From Cystobacter fuscus (GTDB taxonomy: Bacteria; Myxococcota; Myxococcia; Myxococcales; Myxococcaceae): a stretch of 64,000 nucleotides of DNA. Positions 54,722 through 64,000 of the stretch are shown one piece after another. The stretch covers positions 5,766,001-5,830,000 of the forward strand of contig NZ_CP022098.1 in NCBI RefSeq assembly GCF_002305875.1, written 5' to 3'. The number at the start of each line of letters is the position of its first letter. Position 1 is the first letter of the stretch. A program made the translations under genes and the position numbers. The notes beneath the pieces were generated by a model, which saw only the letters and a list, made by a program, of their open reading frames with translations, made no database searches and had not been told where the DNA came from.

Positions 54722-56407
54722 CTAGTCCTTCGTGCAGACCACGTCGTCCACCTGGAGGTGGTCGCGGTCCGCCACGCTGCGGCCGGGGTAGAAGAACAGG
54801 CGCCAGTCACGCACGTTGCCGGTGAAGCGGAAGAACACCGGCTCCCAGGCATCGCTGTCCACCGTGATGAAGTCCGTCTGAGGGCTCCAGCCGGCGCTCG
54901 AGTAGATGCGGTGGCGGATGGTGCCGTGGCCCCTCACCCGGTACGAGCAGGAGTAGTTGCCGGTCGGCACGTTGAACTTCTGGAGCGTGAAGCGTTCGGC
55001 GACCTGGATGGGGACGACGAACTGGAGCGCACGCGAGCCTCCGTGCACCGCCTGCGTGTAGGGCACGAGGCGCGAGGGCTTGATCTCCGAGCCCGGATCC
55101 GCGACGCCGTTGTCCAGCCCGTACCAGTAGTCGGGAATGTACGGGGTGCCGTAGTACGGAATGGGCGTGTTGCTCCAGTTCTCGAAGCCGCCGTTGCGGA
55201 TGATGTTCGCGGGGTGCTCGGCGGAGACACAGCGACGGGTCGCCGGGTCGCAGGCGGGCAGGTCGCCGCGGCAGTCGTAGGTGGTGAAGCAGGCCCCAGG
55301 GGACAGCTCGCACACGCCCGTCGTGGGGTTGCAGCTCGTCGCCGGGTTGTTGCAGACGACGCCCGCGCAGGGGTCGCCTTCCACGCAGAGGTGCGAGGCG
55401 GTATCACAGACGGGCGTCTGCGGAGTGCCGGCGCAATCCGCATGGCGGACGCAGCGGTCCGCCGCGGTCACGCACGTGTGGGACGCATCGCAGGTCTGCC
55501 ACTCGCTGCACTGGGTGGCGTTGTTGCAGCGGCCGGAGAGCGGCTCACAGGTCGCGGTGGCGTTCACGCAGCGCTCCCATGACTGGCAGCTGACCATGTC
55601 ACACGGCTCCGGGGCGCGGGCGCAGCGCACGTCGTCGATGATCAGGTGGTCGCTCCGGGTGTTCCGGAGGCTGAAGACGAACTCGAAGGTGTCGTAGACG
55701 GGGTTGGCGAGGTTGAAGGCGTACGACACCCGGGTCCAGTCCTGGGTCTCGACCGTGGTGTAGCTCGAGTACGAGGAGTAATCGGTGTCGAAGAAGGCGT
55801 TGCGGATCTCACCGGAGCCCCGCACCTGGTAGGTGCAGGAGTAGCGGCCGGCGGGCATGGACTTCGCGACGGTGGTGAAGCGCTTGTGCGTGCCCGTGTC
55901 ATTGATCAGCCGGGCCGCGTTGAGGCCCTGGTAGGGATTCGTCGTCACCTTCTGCACCGCGTCGCTGGTGAGGTTCGACTTGCTGCCCAGCCACTGGGAG
56001 GGAAGCGCGCCGGGCCATTCCTCGAAGCTCCAGTTGTCGAGGACGCTCGTCCCGGCGTCGGAGCCCGCATCGGGCGTCTCCGTGCCCGCGTCCGGCGTCT
56101 CGGTCCCCGAATCAGGCGTCCCGGTGCCCGCATCCGGAACCTCGGTGCCAGCGTCCGGAGTCTCCGTGCCCGAGTCCGGGGTCCCAGTGCCAGAGTCCGG
56201 AGTCTCGGTGCCCGAGTCGGGCGTCTCCGTCCCGGAGTCCGGAGGCTCCGAGCCTGAATCCGGCACTTCGGTGCCAGCATCCGGCTGCTGCGTGCCCGCG
56301 TCCGGTCGTGGCTGACCGGAATCAGGGGGCCCTTCTGGATCCGTCGAATCACCGCAGGCGGTCAGCAGGACCATCAGCGACGTCAGGCATACTCGGAACA
56401 ACTTCAC
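54722..56407 (-). CDS. Surface lipoprotein with heptad repeats and paired modules
   Basis: 561 aa. Lipobox (VLLTAC) at about residues 13-18, then 13 copies of a PD[SA]GTET-like heptad (about 28-118), then a beta-rich module (about 125-285: NWSFEEWPG, SLRNTRSDHLIIDDVRC), a Cys-rich middle (about 290-390, about 24 Cys, EGF/trypsin-inhibitor-like), and a second copy of the module (about 400-561: NGGFENWSN, HLQVDDVVC). The twin modules look like carbohydrate-binding CBM4/9 or CBM22-type domains. The acidic Pro repeat is a surface-spacer design common in myxobacterial lipoproteins. Substrate unknown. Confidence 0.78.
   Translation of the reverse strand: MKLFRVCLTSLMVLLTACGDSTDPEGPPDSGQPRPDAGTQQPDAGTEVPDSGSEPPDSGTETPDSGTETPDSGTGTPDSGTETPDAGTEVPDAGTGTPDSGTETPDAGTETPDAGSDAGTSVLDNWSFEEWPGALPSQWLGSKSNLTSDAVQKVTTNPYQGLNAARLINDTGTHKRFTTVAKSMPAGRYSCTYQVRGSGEIRNAFFDTDYSSYSSYTTVETQDWTRVSYAFNLANPVYDTFEFVFSLRNTRSDHLIIDDVRCARAPEPCDMVSCQSWERCVNATATCEPLSGRCNNATQCSEWQTCDASHTCVTAADRCVRHADCAGTPQTPVCDTASHLCVEGDPCAGVVCNNPATSCNPTTGVCELSPGACFTTYDCRGDLPACDPATRRCVSAEHPANIIRNGGFENWSNTPIPYYGTPYIPDYWYGLDNGVADPGSEIKPSRLVPYTQAVHGGSRALQFVVPIQVAERFTLQKFNVPTGNYSCSYRVRGHGTIRHRIYSSAGWSPQTDFITVDSDAWEPVFFRFTGNVRDWRLFFYPGRSVADRDHLQVDDVVCTKD
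56054..56326 (-). repeat. Tandem 21-nt repeats coding for PD[SA]GTET heptads
   Basis: Thirteen head-to-tail 21-nt units (273 nt) with degenerate third positions inside the lipoprotein gene. The unit stays in frame, so copy number can change without breaking the gene. Confidence 0.85.
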
Positions 56408-56793
56408 AGCAAACCTCCAGCTTCAAAGGAACGAGTTCTACCTAGCATCTCCGATAAGCCTGAAATAGTTCAATGTCGGAGGAATGCAAAGACTCGGTGT
56501 CAGAAGCGTCCTTCTGATTCGGTACAGTCAGGTAAGAAGTGACAAAGCAGAACAACCTGCCGCAGGTGCCCCCGGGTATGAGCATCCGTCCGCCAGTCAC
56601 TGGCGCGAAGGAGGCCTTCCATGGGTCGTCGCAAGCATCGGGTTGGGTCGAGGACGCTTGCACTCTGTCAAGGGGGTCAAAAATTCCTGTCGCCTGACAG
56701 GCGGGCCGCGTACCGGCACCCTCGGGAACGTCACCTTCCCAGTGAGCCCGAAGACGGAACCTTGAGCATGGCCACTGCGAGCCGCGCCGAGTC
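56408..56793. other. Non-coding gap, lipoprotein promoter side
   Basis: 386 nt without a supportable gene. Its left part is AT-richer and should hold the promoter of the lipoprotein gene. A 6-4-6 inverted repeat CCTGTC-GCCT-GACAGG lies at 56686-56701. Nothing else is seen. Confidence 0.5.
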
Positions 56794-57552
56794 TCAAGGG
56801 GTGGCTCGCCCGCCGATCTCCGGGAAGCGCTCGTAGGCCCGTTTGAGCGCGTCCAGGTGGGCGGGGTTATCGAGATCGAGCGGCGCGTCCGTGAGCTGCA
56901 CGACCCACCCGCCCGTCGCGGTGCGCCGCGCCCGTGAGAGCAAGTCCGCGTCGCGCGCCGTGTCCGGAAACCCGATGGCCTGAGCAGCGGCGGCCGACCA
57001 GTAGTTCAGCCACCCGAGGCAATGCGGAATCTCAGGCGAGCAGATGTAGTCTGGGAACCTGAGCGTGGGCAGCCCCCGTGGCGGAACTCCTGGCTTACGC
57101 ACCGGATCGACCGTCTGCCGCGAAATTTCCACGGTCGCGTTGGATGGCGTGGCGTGCCCCCAATACGCGCGTGCGCCTTCCCCAATGGCCGCTAGCACAT
57201 CCGCTACCGCAGCGATACTGGCTGGGTCGAGTGGCAGGTGCGCATGAACTTCAAAATGCGGCATGCCATCTGCGGCAAGACCGTTCGGATTTTCCCACCC
57301 GGAAATCGCCACCAGGTGGTCATCGTCATCGTTGCAAAGGAACGGAAACCCTCCGTCTGTCCTGTTGGACGCAACCCACTCATCGCGGTGATGTAGCGGG
57401 ATGAGGTCTTCCTTCTCCGAGGTCGTCCACTCCAAGCGCAATCCAGGAAGCGCACGCTCCATTCCATGAACGATGGCAAGCGGGCGTTCATCGTCGCCCA
57501 CGAGCGCAGGCGCGTACACGCTGATAGTAATCCCATTTCGACCAAACACCAT
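56794..57552 (-). CDS. Probable immunity protein (DUF3396-like), intact
   Basis: 252 aa, MVFGRNGITISVYAPALV onwards. The ATG at 57552 is separated from the toxin's TGA by a single base. The pattern VHGMERALPGLRLEW, ARAYWGHATP, SPEIPHCLGWLNYW and TGGWVVQLTDAPLDL resembles DUF3396-type proteins, used as immunity factors to polymorphic or type VI toxins. A longer reading to 57654 is antisense to the toxin end. It should protect the producer from the adjacent nuclease-like toxin. The nearly identical C-terminal coding DNA in the broken copy at 52087 implies recent duplication or conversion. Confidence 0.75.
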   Translation of the reverse strand: MVFGRNGITISVYAPALVGDDERPLAIVHGMERALPGLRLEWTTSEKEDLIPLHHRDEWVASNRTDGGFPFLCNDDDDHLVAISGWENPNGLAADGMPHFEVHAHLPLDPASIAAVADVLAAIGEGARAYWGHATPSNATVEISRQTVDPVRKPGVPPRGLPTLRFPDYICSPEIPHCLGWLNYWSAAAAQAIGFPDTARDADLLSRARRTATGGWVVQLTDAPLDLDNPAHLDALKRAYERFPEIGGRATP

Positions 57553-57553
57553 G

Positions 57554-58561
57554 TCAGCACCAGTCCATAATGACGATGTTGAGGTTGCGATCCAGGCTCT
57601 CAAGAGCAATTTTATGTGCGGTGCTTTTGACGCCAACGACAAAATTATAGCCACATGCTTCTGCGAGCCTTTTCTCGCGTTGTATTTCCGGCAGTTTCAT
57701 CCTGACAAAGAACATTTGAGAGCGGGATGGTTGTTTTTCAAAGTCATCCGTCTTGACCTCCCAGAGCGTACGCGTGGCCAGTTGCAGCGCGTCGAAATTC
57801 TTCCCATTCACGTACACATCCCCACCAGGGAAGGTGTTGCCCGGCAGCATGTCGGCACATTCGTTGTGCGGGTCATGGCCGCCACGGTGGCGCGGCAAGG
57901 GGATGGGATTGCATCTCGGGTCGTCTTCCTCCACGAGGGCGGACGCGAGCTGCTTCTGCGGCGAGGGCTCCCGTGCCGGTGCTTTCGTCGCACGAGGCTG
58001 GGCCTCAAGTTCCACCATGAGCTGCCGTGAGGACTCCGAGACGTCCCGCAGCCGTGCCTCGAACTCCCGTTGAGCGTCGACCCAGGGCGGGCGGCTGTCC
58101 TGCTCCGGCCCGACGGTGCTGGAGGGCCAGAGCAGGACGAGGGCCACGAGCACCGGACCCATCCTGGAGAGCGCCAAAGGAGCCTCGCTCGCGCGTCCAG
58201 CCTGCGCGAAGCCCTCGACTCCCCTCGCCACCTCTGCGGCTTGCCCGCTCGTCCTCGCGGCACGGGAGAAGCGCTCGAAGGCCCGTTCCGCTGCGGTGAG
58301 TTTGCGGTCCAACTGTTCCCACTGACGCGGCTCGATGTCTTTGCGCGCCCGAGACAGCAGTGCCCTGGCCTTGTCCAGATCCGCCTTTCCAATCCACGAC
58401 CGTTCCGGTGTTGGTTCCATCGGCGCCGAAACGAGCCGGATGCGCGGGCCCGAGGTGGGAGTCGGCGCGAAGGCATGGGGCCGTGGCATCGACGGCGGGG
58501 CGGGCGCGCTAGCGCATGTGGTGAGCAGCAACAGGAGCGCGCTCCAGGTTCGCAAGCGCAT
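57554..58561 (-). CDS. Nuclease-type toxin lipoprotein (DUF6310-like)
   Basis: 335 aa. A lipoprotein-like signal (LLLLLTTC) is followed by a Pro/Ala-rich and helical middle (about 60-215) with a hydrophobic stretch (PVLVALVLLWPS) near residue 140, then a C-terminal domain (about 225-335) like DUF6310: HNECADMLPGN, LWEVKTDDF and VVGVKSTAHK. D, E-x-K and later residues fit a restriction-endonuclease-fold toxin core, so DNase activity is likely but not proven. Start at ATG 58561 (GTG 58567 in frame). Immediately followed by its immunity gene. A remnant of a second copy lies at 52836-53072. Confidence 0.72.
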   Translation of the reverse strand: MRLRTWSALLLLLTTCASAPAPPSMPRPHAFAPTPTSGPRIRLVSAPMEPTPERSWIGKADLDKARALLSRARKDIEPRQWEQLDRKLTAAERAFERFSRAARTSGQAAEVARGVEGFAQAGRASEAPLALSRMGPVLVALVLLWPSSTVGPEQDSRPPWVDAQREFEARLRDVSESSRQLMVELEAQPRATKAPAREPSPQKQLASALVEEDDPRCNPIPLPRHRGGHDPHNECADMLPGNTFPGGDVYVNGKNFDALQLATRTLWEVKTDDFEKQPSRSQMFFVRMKLPEIQREKRLAEACGYNFVVGVKSTAHKIALESLDRNLNIVIMDWC

Positions 58562-58955
58562 CGTCACGTCTTTTCGCCAAGCGAGGGGGCAGGCTCAAGT
58601 CGGGCCCGCTGGGGAGTATGTCAGCATGCCCCGATGGCAAGGGACGAGCACGCGGGGGAACCCCTCGGTAGCTATCTGGCGGGGACGAGGGGCGACCCTC
58701 GGACTCGAAGCCCAGGGACAGAAGGCCTCGAAAGGAGCTCGAGCGAGCTTGCAGGCCGCAACGTGAGTGAAGTCCGAGCAGGCCTCGAAAGGGCAATCGT
58801 GGGAGCCGACCTGACGCACATACCAGGCCGCTCTCGGACGAGGAACTGCTGTCCAGCGCCGGCCCGTCTTCCTGCTTTTCGCATGGAGCGAGATCCAACT
58901 TTACTGGATTTCTGCAATAACCAGGAAAAGCACTGAGGCCTTCCTGGAGAGTTCC
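58562..58955. other. Non-coding gap between toxin and protease genes
   Basis: 394 nt between divergent genes (toxin leftward, protease rightward); it should contain both promoters. The last 80 nt are AT-richer. No gene, RNA or strong repeat is seen. Confidence 0.5.
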
Positions 58956-61900
58956 ATGCGCATCCTGGTGCCCCTGCTCGCGGCGGGACTCGTCCTCACC
59001 GCCTGCGAATCCCCGGTCGTTCCCCGCCCAGCCGATGAAGCCGCCTCCCTGGGGGCGACGGAGAAGTCCCTCGTCACGGAGGGCCGCCTGCTCAAGGCGG
59101 AGAAGCCCGTGGCGGGCCGGTACATCGTCGTGCTCGATGACAAGAGCGTGGGCAGGACCCAGACGGGGCAGTTCGCCAGGCAGATCGCCACGCAGCATGG
59201 GGCGAGCGTCAAGCGCGTGTACTCGCGCGCCCTCCAGGGCTTCGCCGCGACGATGACGGAGGAGGCCGCGCGGCGGCTGAGCCAGGATCCACGCGTGCGC
59301 TACGTGGAGGAGGACAGCGAGCTGACCCTCATGGGCACCCAGGCCCATGCCCCCTGGGGACTGGATCGCATTGATCAGCGGAACCGGCCGCTGGACGGGA
59401 CGTACCACTATGACGCCACCGGCAGCGGCGTGCATGTCTACGTGTTGGACACGGGCATCCGCTTCAGCCACGCCGAGTTCGGGGGCAGGGCCGTGCCCGG
59501 CGTCTCCTTCGTCGAGGACGGCAACGGTGCGGATGACTGCAACGGCCATGGCACGCACATCGCGGGGACGATCGGCGGCGCGACGTACGGTGTGGCCAAG
59601 GGGGTGACGCTGCACTCCGTGCGGGCGTGGGACTGCATGGGCAGAGGGGACGTGTCCGCGGTGATCGCGGCCGTCGACTGGATCGCCACCCACCACGAGA
59701 AGCCCGCGGTGGCCAACCTCAGCGCCGCGGGCGCCAGCTCGCCCGCGCTGGACGACGCGGTCACCCGTGCCATCAACGCGGGCGTCACCTTCGTGGTCGC
59801 GGCGGGCAACGAGCAGTCCACCGTCTGCCAGCGCTCTCCGGCCCGCGTGCCCGCCGCGCTGACCATCGGCGCCTCGGACATCGATGACTCCAAGCCCCTC
59901 TTCTCCAACTCCGACGCCTGCGTGGACTTCTTCGCGCCGGGAGTGGACATCCCCTCGGCCTGGAGCACGAGCGACACCAGCACCCACCTGCTGACGGGCA
60001 CCTCGGCGGCGACCGCGCACGTGGCGGGCGCGGCGGCGCTCTATCTGGAGGGCCACCCGCTGGCCACGCCCGGTGAGGTCTCCACCGAGCTGACCTCCCG
60101 GGCCAACCCCGACGTGCTCACCGGGGCCTGGCCACCCGCGTCCAGCCGGCTCCTGTACACCCTGGGCAATGGGGACGACCAGACGCCGCCCCAGGTCGTC
60201 CTCACCTCGCCCTCCGCCGGGGCCGTGGTGAGCGGTACGCTGACCCTCACCGCCACCGCGACGGACACCTCGGGCATTGCCCGGGTCGAGTTCTTCCTCG
60301 GCGACCGCCGGCTCGGCTGGGATGACACGGCGCCCTATGAGCTGGCCTGGAACAGCGTCGGCTCCCTCAACGGCCCGTTGGTGTTCAGCGCCCGGGCGTA
60401 TGACGCCCACTACAACCCGGGCGCGAGCGCTCCCATCGAGGTGCTGCTCGAGAACGCCGGACAGGCGGTATTCGAGCCCGCCTGGGGGACGCCCGTCTGC
60501 GCGAGCGTGGGGGACCGGTGCGACTCGGGGCGGCTCCTGGAGGGGAGGGGGACCGCGGGCCCCGAGCTCAACCAGCCCAATACCCTCGGGGGCCTGTGTC
60601 CGGATGGAATCGGTGGCAGGCACCTCGCCGACCCCTCCGTGGAGCGGATCGTCGTCTTCCCGAGCCAGGGCACCTCACTCCAGGAGGGCCAGCTGGCCAC
60701 GGTCCAGGTCACCGTCTACGCGGAGATGAACCCCTATCTCGGCTTCGAGCACGTGGATCTCTTCGCCGCGGCCGACGCGAGCCAGCCAGTCTGGACGCCC
60801 ATCGCGCAGCTGTTGCCGAACGCCCTGGGCCTCCAGGTCCTCACGGCCAGATACCTGCTTCCGGTGGGGGGCGTGCAGGTGCTCCGGGCCGAGATCCTCA
60901 GCAGTGGCAACCCTCCCACGCCCTGTTCGCGGATCAGCTGGCGGACCGACCATGACGACCTCGTCTTCTCGGTGGCGCCAGCACCACGGGACACCACGCC
61001 CCCGAGCGTGGCCATCACCTCGCCCGCGCGAGGCGCCACGGTCAACGGCGGCGTCCCCGTCCAGGTGACGGCGAGCGACGACGTCGCCGTGCAGCGCGTG
61101 GAGCTGTACGCGGGCTCGACGCTGCTCGCGACGCACACCCAGAGCGCCTACACGTGGACCTGGGCGACGCGCTCGCTGTCCAACGGCCCCTACACCCTCA
61201 CCGCGCGGGCCTATGACTTGGCCGGGCAGGTCTCGGAGCACTCGGTGAACGTGATCGTGGACAATGATTTCGTCCCACCGTCCTCGGTCGCGCTCACGGC
61301 ACCCGCTCCGGCAACGGTCGTCAGTGGCACCGTCACCCTGGAGGCGAGCGCGAGCGACGATCGGGGCATCTCGCGCGTGGAGTTCCTCGTGGACGGAGTG
61401 ATCGTGGGCAGCGACACCACGGCCCCGTTCACGCTCGACTGGGACTCGGCGAGCGTGTTCAACGGCGCCCACGCGGTGAAGGTCAGGGCCCACGATGGGG
61501 CGAACCCGCCGGTGGACAGCGCGCCCGTCACGCTCGAGGCGAGCAACGTGGGCAACGCGCGCTACGATCCGCTCTTGAAGGCCCCCCGGTGTGACACCCT
61601 GGCGGAGCGCTGCGACACCCGGACCCTGGTCGACGGACGGGCCACCACCGAGCTGAACACGCCCAACACCCTGGATGGGTGCCTCGATGACACGTACACC
61701 GGGCTGAGCGAGTCCATCTCGCGCATCCGGGTGAGCAGCACGGACGGGACGCCCCTCACCGAGGGCAAGCGGGTTCGCGTCGAGGTGGACGTGCAGGCCT
61801 ACACCTTCGCGTCCGCGTCCGTGGACACGCTGGAGCTGTACTCCGCGGCGGATGTGACCTCGCCGGTGTGGACGTTCGTCACGGAGCTGAAGCCGCGCTA

Positions 61901-64000
61901 CCAGGGATCGCAGACGCTCTCGGCGGAGTACGTGCTGCCCGTGGGAGGTCTTCAGGCCCTGCGCGCCGCCTTCTACCTGGGTGGCACGGGGCCCTGTGGC
62001 ACGAGTCAGTCCCAGAACAAGCTCAATGAACGCGACGACCTGGTCTTCCCGGTCATGCGGGCCACGGACGCCACGCCCCCCCAGGTGGTGCTCGTCACCC
62101 CCAAGAGCGGCGAGACGCTGGAGGGCAAGGTCACGGTGATGGCCTCGGCGAGCGACGACTTCGGCGTGGTGGCCGTGGACTTCTACGACGGCGAGACGCT
62201 GATTGGCACGGATGTCCGGGAGCCCTATGGCGTGGTGTGGTCCACCCGGGGCCTGCCCAACGGCGTCCACACGCTGACGGCCCGGGCGCGGGATCTGGCG
62301 GGCCACGTGGGCACCTCCCAGCCCGTGCAGGTGACGACGGACAACGACTACCAGGTGCCCGTGGTGGCCATCCGGGAGCCGCTCGCGGGTGCACGGGTCA
62401 CGGGCTCCGTCCCCGTCCTCGTGGACGCCTCGGACAACAGGGGCATCAGCAAGCTGGAGCTCTACGCCGGGGCCAACCTGCGCGGCACCGTCAGCAATGG
62501 GTTGGGGACCCTGACGTGGAATACGTGGTGGGAGAACCAGGTGGATCGCGCCTACTCCCTGACCGTCCGGGCCTACGACGCGGCCGGCAACGTGACGGTC
62601 TCGGCCCCGGTGGTGGTGACCTATGCGGTCGAGATCACGCCGCCCACCGTGACGCTCACCGCGCCCGTCGGGGGGACGACGCTCTCGGGGACCGTGCAGG
62701 TCTCGGGGACCGCGTCCGATGACTCCGGGGTGTCCAAGCTCGAGTTCCTCCTGGACGGCACGCTGCTGCGCTCCGCGCTCGGTGCCACCTACAGCTTCTA
62801 TTGGGACACCCAGACGGCGGTCGGCGGCACCCACACGCTCACCGTGCGCGCCACCGATGCGCACGGCAACGTGGCCACGTCCTCGCGGACCGTGGTGATC
62901 GATGTGACGGCCCCCGTGGTGGCCCTCACCTCACCGGGCGGCGGGGCCGCGCTTACGGGCGTGGTGTCGCTCCAGGCGGACGCCACGGACGACGTCGGGG
63001 TCACCTGGGTCGAATTCTACGTGGACGGGCTCTTCCTGGCCCGGGACACGACGGTGCCCTTCGGCGTGGACTGGGACACGACCTCGGAGGCGGACGGCAA
63101 CCACACGCTGACGGCCCGAGCCTACGACGCGCTCAACCGCATGACGACGAGCGCCGCCGTCACGGTGAGCACCCTCCAGCCCGTCAGCGCCCTCTACGAC
63201 GCCACGCTCCGCGTGCCCCGGTGCGCCACGCTCACGAGCGTGTGTGACACCACCAACCTCGTGAGGGAACGCGCGGGCGCCGAGCCCCATTCGCCCAACA
63301 CGCTTTACTCGGCCTGCTCCGAGGCCCCGTGGACCGGCGGGCGGGTGATCAAGCGCATCCGGTTGTCGAGCCTCGAGGGCACGCCGTTCGCGTCCGGCCA
63401 GCGCGTCCGGGCGGAGGTCCATGTCGGCTCGGTGTCACCCGGCACGGATGCGCTCGACCTGTTCATCACGAGCAACACCTCCACGCCCGTGTGGACCCTT
63501 CTGACCACGATCGTGCCGGCGACGAGCGGGGCACAGGTGCTCTCGGCGGAGTTCGACCTGCCCGCGGGCTTCTCGCAGGCGGTGCGTGCCCAGCTCCGCG
63601 TGGGGGGCAGCGCCAGCTCGGCCTGCAGCAACAGCTCCTCCTATAACGAGCAGGACGACCTGGCCTTCAGCGTGAAGTCCAACCCCACGGTGTCCCTCAC
63701 GGCACCCGCTCCGGGCGCGCGGGTGGCGGGCGTGGCCTCCGTGACGGCCTCGGCCCTCGATGACCAGGGCCTGGCGCGGGTCGAGTTCTTCGTGGATGGG
63801 ACGCTGATCGGCACGGACACCAGCGCGCCCTACGCGGTGGGCTGGAACACCGTGGGCGTGGCGGATGGCGCGCATGTGCTCACCGCCAGGGCCCATGACC
63901 TGGAGGGCAACATCGGGGACTCCGCCGCGGTCGGGGTGACGGTGGACAACACCCCTCCGGACGTGGTGCTCACGTCCCCCGCGCAGGGGGCCTTCATCCG
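58956..64000 (+). CDS. Subtilisin-like (S8) protease with Ig-like repeats, 3' end missing
   Basis: At least 1,681 aa; the window ends in the gene. A lipobox (LVLTAC) is followed by an I9 propeptide (about 45-120: [29 protein letters not shown]) and the S8 catalytic domain with D165 in VYVLDTGI, H198 in NGHGTHIAG and S350 in [12 protein letters not shown]; the last differs from the canonical GTSMATPHVAG. After about residue 390 come at least eight Ig-like (Big-type) repeats marked by TSP or TAP starts, SDD[VR]G, VEFxVDG and [11 protein letters not shown]. A second, Cys-bearing module (about 160 aa: RCDT, NTPNTL, Q-x-L-SAEY-x-LP-x-G, DDL-x-FxV) occurs three times between groups of Ig repeats. 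ATG at 58956 after CTGGAGAG. Probably a surface or secreted predation enzyme. Confidence 0.93.
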   Translation, partial: MRILVPLLAAGLVLTACESPVVPRPADEAASLGATEKSLVTEGRLLKAEKPVAGRYIVVLDDKSVGRTQTGQFARQIATQHGASVKRVYSRALQGFAATMTEEAARRLSQDPRVRYVEEDSELTLMGTQAHAPWGLDRIDQRNRPLDGTYHYDATGSGVHVYVLDTGIRFSHAEFGGRAVPGVSFVEDGNGADDCNGHGTHIAGTIGGATYGVAKGVTLHSVRAWDCMGRGDVSAVIAAVDWIATHHEKPAVANLSAAGASSPALDDAVTRAINAGVTFVVAAGNEQSTVCQRSPARVPAALTIGASDIDDSKPLFSNSDACVDFFAPGVDIPSAWSTSDTSTHLLTGTSAATAHVAGAAALYLEGHPLATPGEVSTELTSRANPDVLTGAWPPASSRLLYTLGNGDDQTPPQVVLTSPSAGAVVSGTLTLTATATDTSGIARVEFFLGDRRLGWDDTAPYELAWNSVGSLNGPLVFSARAYDAHYNPGASAPIEVLLENAGQAVFEPAWGTPVCASVGDRCDSGRLLEGRGTAGPELNQPNTLGGLCPDGIGGRHLADPSVERIVVFPSQGTSLQEGQLATVQVTVYAEMNPYLGFEHVDLFAAADASQPVWTPIAQLLPNALGLQVLTARYLLPVGGVQVLRAEILSSGNPPTPCSRISWRTDHDDLVFSVAPAPRDTTPPSVAITSPARGATVNGGVPVQVTASDDVAVQRVELYAGSTLLATHTQSAYTWTWATRSLSNGPYTLTARAYDLAGQVSEHSVNVIVDNDFVPPSSVALTAPAPATVVSGTVTLEASASDDRGISRVEFLVDGVIVGSDTTAPFTLDWDSASVFNGAHAVKVRAHDGANPPVDSAPVTLEASNVGNARYDPLLKAPRCDTLAERCDTRTLVDGRATTELNTPNTLDGCLDDTYTGLSESISRIRVSSTDGTPLTEGKRVRVEVDVQAYTFASASVDTLELYSAADVTSPVWTFVTELKPRYQGSQTLSAEYVLPVGGLQALRAAFYLGGTGPCGTSQSQNKLNERDDLVFPVMRATDATPPQVVLVTPKSGETLEGKVTVMASASDDFGVVAVDFYDGETLIGTDVREPYGVVWSTRGLPNGVHTLTARARDLAGHVGTSQPVQVTTDNDYQVPVVAIREPLAGARVTGSVPVLVDASDNRGISKLELYAGANLRGTVSNGLGTLTWNTWWENQVDRAYSLTVRAYDAAGNVTVSAPVVVTYAVEITPPTVTLTAPVGGTTLSGTVQVSGTASDDSGVSKLEFLLDGTLLRSALGATYSFYWDTQTAVGGTHTLTVRATDAHGNVATSSRTVVIDVTAPVVALTSPGGGAALTGVVSLQADATDDVGVTWVEFYVDGLFLARDTTVPFGVDWDTTSEADGNHTLTARAYDALNRMTTSAAVTVSTLQPVSALYDATLRVPRCATLTSVCDTTNLVRERAGAEPHSPNTLYSACSEAPWTGGRVIKRIRLSSLEGTPFASGQRVRAEVHVGSVSPGTDALDLFITSNTSTPVWTLLTTIVPATSGAQVLSAEFDLPAGFSQAVRAQLRVGGSASSACSNSSSYNEQDDLAFSVKSNPTVSLTAPAPGARVAGVASVTASALDDQGLARVEFFVDGTLIGTDTSAPYAVGWNTVGVADGAHVLTARAHDLEGNIGDSAAVGVTVDNTPPDVVLTSPAQGAFI

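Noticed and set aside
56054-56326. CRISPR-like array
   Set aside because: Units are contiguous, degenerate and in frame with a lipoprotein; there are no unique spacers and no cas genes.
56442-56663. Short minus-strand frame upstream of the lipoprotein gene
   Set aside because: No ribosome site, odd composition and position in the promoter gap.

Overview
This 64 kb window is very GC-rich, single-contig bacterial DNA that reads like a myxobacterium of the Cystobacter/Archangium group. The reasons are a DUF2378 (TIGR02265, essentially myxobacterial) gene, an infC gene with an ATC start and a long Ala/Pro tail as in Myxococcus Dsg, many lipoproteins, ADOP-type permeases, DUF6310-like toxins and very high third-position GC. 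The genus assignment is inference. No insertion sequence, prophage or CRISPR array was seen.

Region 1 (1-14.6 kb): an ABC-exporter ATPase, a sigma-54-dependent response regulator and an NtrY-like kinase form an operon, and an ADOP/MacB-type permease with a small Lrp-type ligand-binding protein lies 8 kb further on. Between them, on the opposite strand, sits the most interesting locus (3717-11708): a RiPP cluster with a 60-aa precursor, a radical SAM/SPASM maturase, three paralogous HECSH proteins (alpha-ketoglutarate-HExxH peptide beta-hydroxylase type), a very short HlyD-like protein and a C39-peptidase ABC exporter. The predicted core is built of histidine-containing tetrads (NHSS-YHQN-NHSS). 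The last 153 nt of the Lrp-type gene are repeated almost perfectly at the window's left edge, suggesting a segmental duplication around this locus.

Region 2 (14.6-25.2 kb): a SulP transporter fused to a beta-carbonic anhydrase, a histidine kinase with an N-terminal phosphonate-binding-protein-like sensor, a DUF2378 protein, a second RiPP-like cassette (alpha/alpha-toroid terpene-cyclase-like protein, 54-aa protein, 39-aa leader-like peptide, 378-aa unknown protein), and ahcY preceded by a clear SAH riboswitch.

Region 3 (25.2-43.8 kb): mostly envelope and secreted functions: GH3 glucosidase lipoprotein, PEBP-like protein, VWA lipoprotein, acyltransferase-like membrane protein, DUF3105 lipoprotein, M2 peptidase, cold-shock protein, a second gluzincin, a TetR / SnoaL-like / NmrA-like stress module with a palindromic operator candidate, FKBP, PilZ, LPP20/PEGA-like proteins, AI-2E family transporter and a type-5 uracil-DNA glycosylase.

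Region 4 (43.8-52 kb): the conserved translation operon thrS-infC-rpmI-rplT-pheS-pheT-ihfA, with tRNA-Val upstream and tRNA-Pro and tRNA-Asp downstream, plus several clear hairpin terminators.

Region 5 (52-64 kb): two toxin-immunity cassettes (a decayed one abutting tRNA-Asp and an intact one at 56.8-58.6 kb) flank a membrane protein and a heptad-repeat lipoprotein. The window ends inside a large secreted subtilisin-like protease carrying alternating Ig-like and Cys-containing modules.
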